A stretch of 22,223 bases of DNA from CAZVCG01 sp964626265 (GTDB taxonomy: Bacteria > Pseudomonadota > Alphaproteobacteria > UBA9219), in NCBI GenBank assembly GCA_964626265.1, contig CAZVCG010000032.1, positions 1-22,223 of the forward strand, read 5' to 3'. Both the position numbers and the translations under genes were made by a program. The notes beneath the pieces were generated by a model that worked only from the letters and a program-made list of their open reading frames with translations, ran no database searches and was not told where the DNA came from. Positions within the stretch are counted from its first letter, which is position 1. Each line of letters opens with the position of its first letter. Shown in pieces: positions 20,933 through 22,223 of the stretch.

Positions 20933-22002
20933 AGTGTCAGTGCGAGTCTGATACAGTAGTTGCCGAAGTCCCCGTCGATAAAGGTTCTTCCGCCTTATGG
21001 GTGACAAACACCGTTGTTGGCATTGCGCTTTGGTTTGTTCTTTATAGCCAGCTTGTGCCTTTCTCGGAGTGGGTCGTTTCCCTGTTGCCCATCGAAAAAG
21101 GAACGCATCTTGCCGAGGCGATCACCTTTTTCTTCTATGACACGCCAAAAGTCCTGATGTTGTTGACGCTTGTCGTTTTCTTGATGGGCATTATCCGCAG
21201 CTTTTTTTCGCCTGAACGCACCCGCGCATTGCTGGCTGGAAAGAATGAGGGGCTTGGTAACGTCGCGGCCGCCTGTCTTGGCATCGTAACGCCGTTTTGT
21301 TCGTGTTCCGCTGTACCCTTGTTTATTGGTTTCGTTTCGGCAGGCGTTCCTCTTGGCGTGACGCTTTCGTTTCTGATTTCCGCACCGATGGTCAACGAAA
21401 TCGCGCTTGGGCTTCTGTTCGGTCTTCTCGGATGGAAAGTCGCGTTGGCTTATCTGGCCTTTGGTTTAGGCATCGCTATCGTTGCGGGCTGGGTCATTGG
21501 TCGATTCCACCTTGAAAGCTGGCTGGAAGACTGGGTACGCAACGCCCGCGCCGGAGCCATCAATCTTCCGTCTGAGAGGTTGACCGCCATTGACCGGATC
21601 AAAGAAGGTCTGAGGGCGATACGGGAGATTGTCGGCAAGGTATGGCCCTGGATGATCGCCGGTATTGCTGCTGGCGCGTTTATCCATGGCTATGCGCCCG
21701 CCGAGCTTTTGGCGTCGATCATGGGCAAGAACACATGGTGGTCGGTTCCGGCGGCGGTTCTTGTCGGTATTCCCATGTATTCGAATGCGGCAGGAATTAT
21801 TCCCGTTGTCGAAGCGCTTCTTGGCAAAGGCGCCGCTCTTGGCACTGTTCTGTCATTCATGATGGCCGTGATCGCGCTTTCCCTTCCCGAAGCCATCATC
21901 TTGCGCAAAGTTCTGACAATGCGGCTCATCGTCGTCTATTTCGGCGTGGTGGGAAGCGGAATTTTGGCGGTTGGCTATCTCTTCAATGCGTTCTTCGGAT
22001 AA
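20929..22002 (+). CDS. arsP: ArsP-type permease (UPF0718/DUF318 family)
   Basis: 357 residues, about eight to nine membrane segments. The family signature TPFCSCSAVPLFIGF at 121-135 carries the cysteines thought to bind metalloid, and LSFLISAPMVNEIA follows; a second half-repeat (GIPMYSNAAGIIPV, then VIALSLPEAIIL) supports the internal two-fold plan. The N-terminus adds a CQC pair. Members export trivalent organoarsenicals (ArsP) or other metals; the arsR overlap and nearby arsM support methylarsenite efflux. The gene begins inside the arsR stop codon. From 22003 to 22177 I see no gene. Confidence 0.85.
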   Translation: MKCQCESDTVVAEVPVDKGSSALWVTNTVVGIALWFVLYSQLVPFSEWVVSLLPIEKGTHLAEAITFFFYDTPKVLMLLTLVVFLMGIIRSFFSPERTRALLAGKNEGLGNVAAACLGIVTPFCSCSAVPLFIGFVSAGVPLGVTLSFLISAPMVNEIALGLLFGLLGWKVALAYLAFGLGIAIVAGWVIGRFHLESWLEDWVRNARAGAINLPSERLTAIDRIKEGLRAIREIVGKVWPWMIAGIAAGAFIHGYAPAELLASIMGKNTWWSVPAAVLVGIPMYSNAAGIIPVVEALLGKGAALGTVLSFMMAVIALSLPEAIILRKVLTMRLIVVYFGVVGSGILAVGYLFNAFFG

Positions 22003-22177
22003 CAGCGATGAAGATTTGCCCATCAAATCGAAGGTTCCTTCCAGCGCAGACGGGGATCCCAATTGGTTTACAGTGAGTTAAACGAAAATAGAATGACGGC
22101 TGAAGCCTGCCCTCGCGCAGACAGGGTCTGACATGACAGAAGTATTCGAATAAGTCAGGACCTTTATCGGCTATAAC

Positions 22178-22223
22178 TGGCGGAGACGGAGGGATTCGAA
22201 CCCTCGGTACGGCTTTACAACCG
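22178..22223 (-). tRNA. tRNA-Ser, 3' part only
   Basis: On the minus strand the window edge cuts a tRNA. Visible are the end of a long variable arm (CGG ... CCG), the T arm GAGGG-TTCGAAT-CCCTC, the acceptor strand CGTCTCC, discriminator G and an encoded CCA. The long variable arm plus a CGTCTCC-G-CCA acceptor points to serine. The anticodon lies outside the window. Confidence 0.8.

Noticed and set aside
22178..22223. Anticodon GTA (tRNA-Tyr) read from TTGTAAA near the window edge
   Set aside because: The flanking bases do not form a proper 5-bp anticodon stem; the segment fits the loop of a long variable arm, and the acceptor end is serine-like.

Overview
This window looks like about 22 kb of chromosome from a proteobacterium, most likely an alphaproteobacterium that can live with and without oxygen. 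The lineage is an inference. It rests on ubiquinone genes of the UbiT/U/V type, an FNR-type regulator with TTGAT-N4-ATCAA sites, an OpgC-type membrane protein, a TerC protein and an ArsM/ArsR/ArsP set. No 16S rRNA gene or other direct taxonomic marker is present.

Layout. Positions 32-2911 (minus) carry a PDEase-like HD phosphohydrolase and glmS. Positions 3133-9696 (minus) form an anaerobic-metabolism island: nrdG, a small GIY-YIG nuclease gene between two palindromic repeats, nrdD, then ubiV, ubiU and ubiT for oxygen-independent ubiquinone synthesis. Divergent from this, at 9979-11484 (plus), is a Crp/Fnr-family regulator with an N-terminal NIT-like sensor region and a C-terminal four-cysteine tail. 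A perfect FNR-type box lies in front of it and a near-perfect one in front of nrdD. Positions 11577-14245 (plus) hold a putative three-gene unit: a multi-module RidA/chorismatase-like protein and two 2OG-Fe(II) oxygenase-like proteins. Positions 14427-18169 are housekeeping-like: a small exported protein, a 2H phosphoesterase, a cupin, and a minus-strand run of TerC, an orphan conserved protein and an alpha/beta hydrolase. Positions 18471-19661 encode an OpgC-like membrane protein. Positions 19743-22002 are an arsenic unit: arsM, divergent from arsR-arsP. The window ends inside a minus-strand tRNA-Ser gene.

The most unusual feature is a family of 105-148 bp palindromic elements whose ends read GTCATTCCCGCGAAAGCGGG or close variants. 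Five copies sit in the anaerobic island. Two flank the GIY-YIG gene and separate nrdD from nrdG. One (105 bp, exactly 35 codons) lies in frame inside ubiV. One is translated as part of an N-terminal extension of ubiV. One lies between ubiT and the FNR-type box. In addition, ubiT is frameshifted as given, and UbiU lacks one of the four cysteines known to bind its 4Fe-4S cluster. Either this operon is decaying or the organism tolerates repeat-encoded peptide in an Fe-S protein.

Functional reading (inference): under low oxygen the NIT-Crp/Fnr protein, or another FNR, would act at the TTGAT-type boxes to raise class III ribonucleotide reductase (DNA precursors without O2) and UbiTUV (quinone without O2), possibly in response to nitrate or nitrite. 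The adjacent oxygenase operon needs O2, so any shared control would be expected to be opposite in sign.
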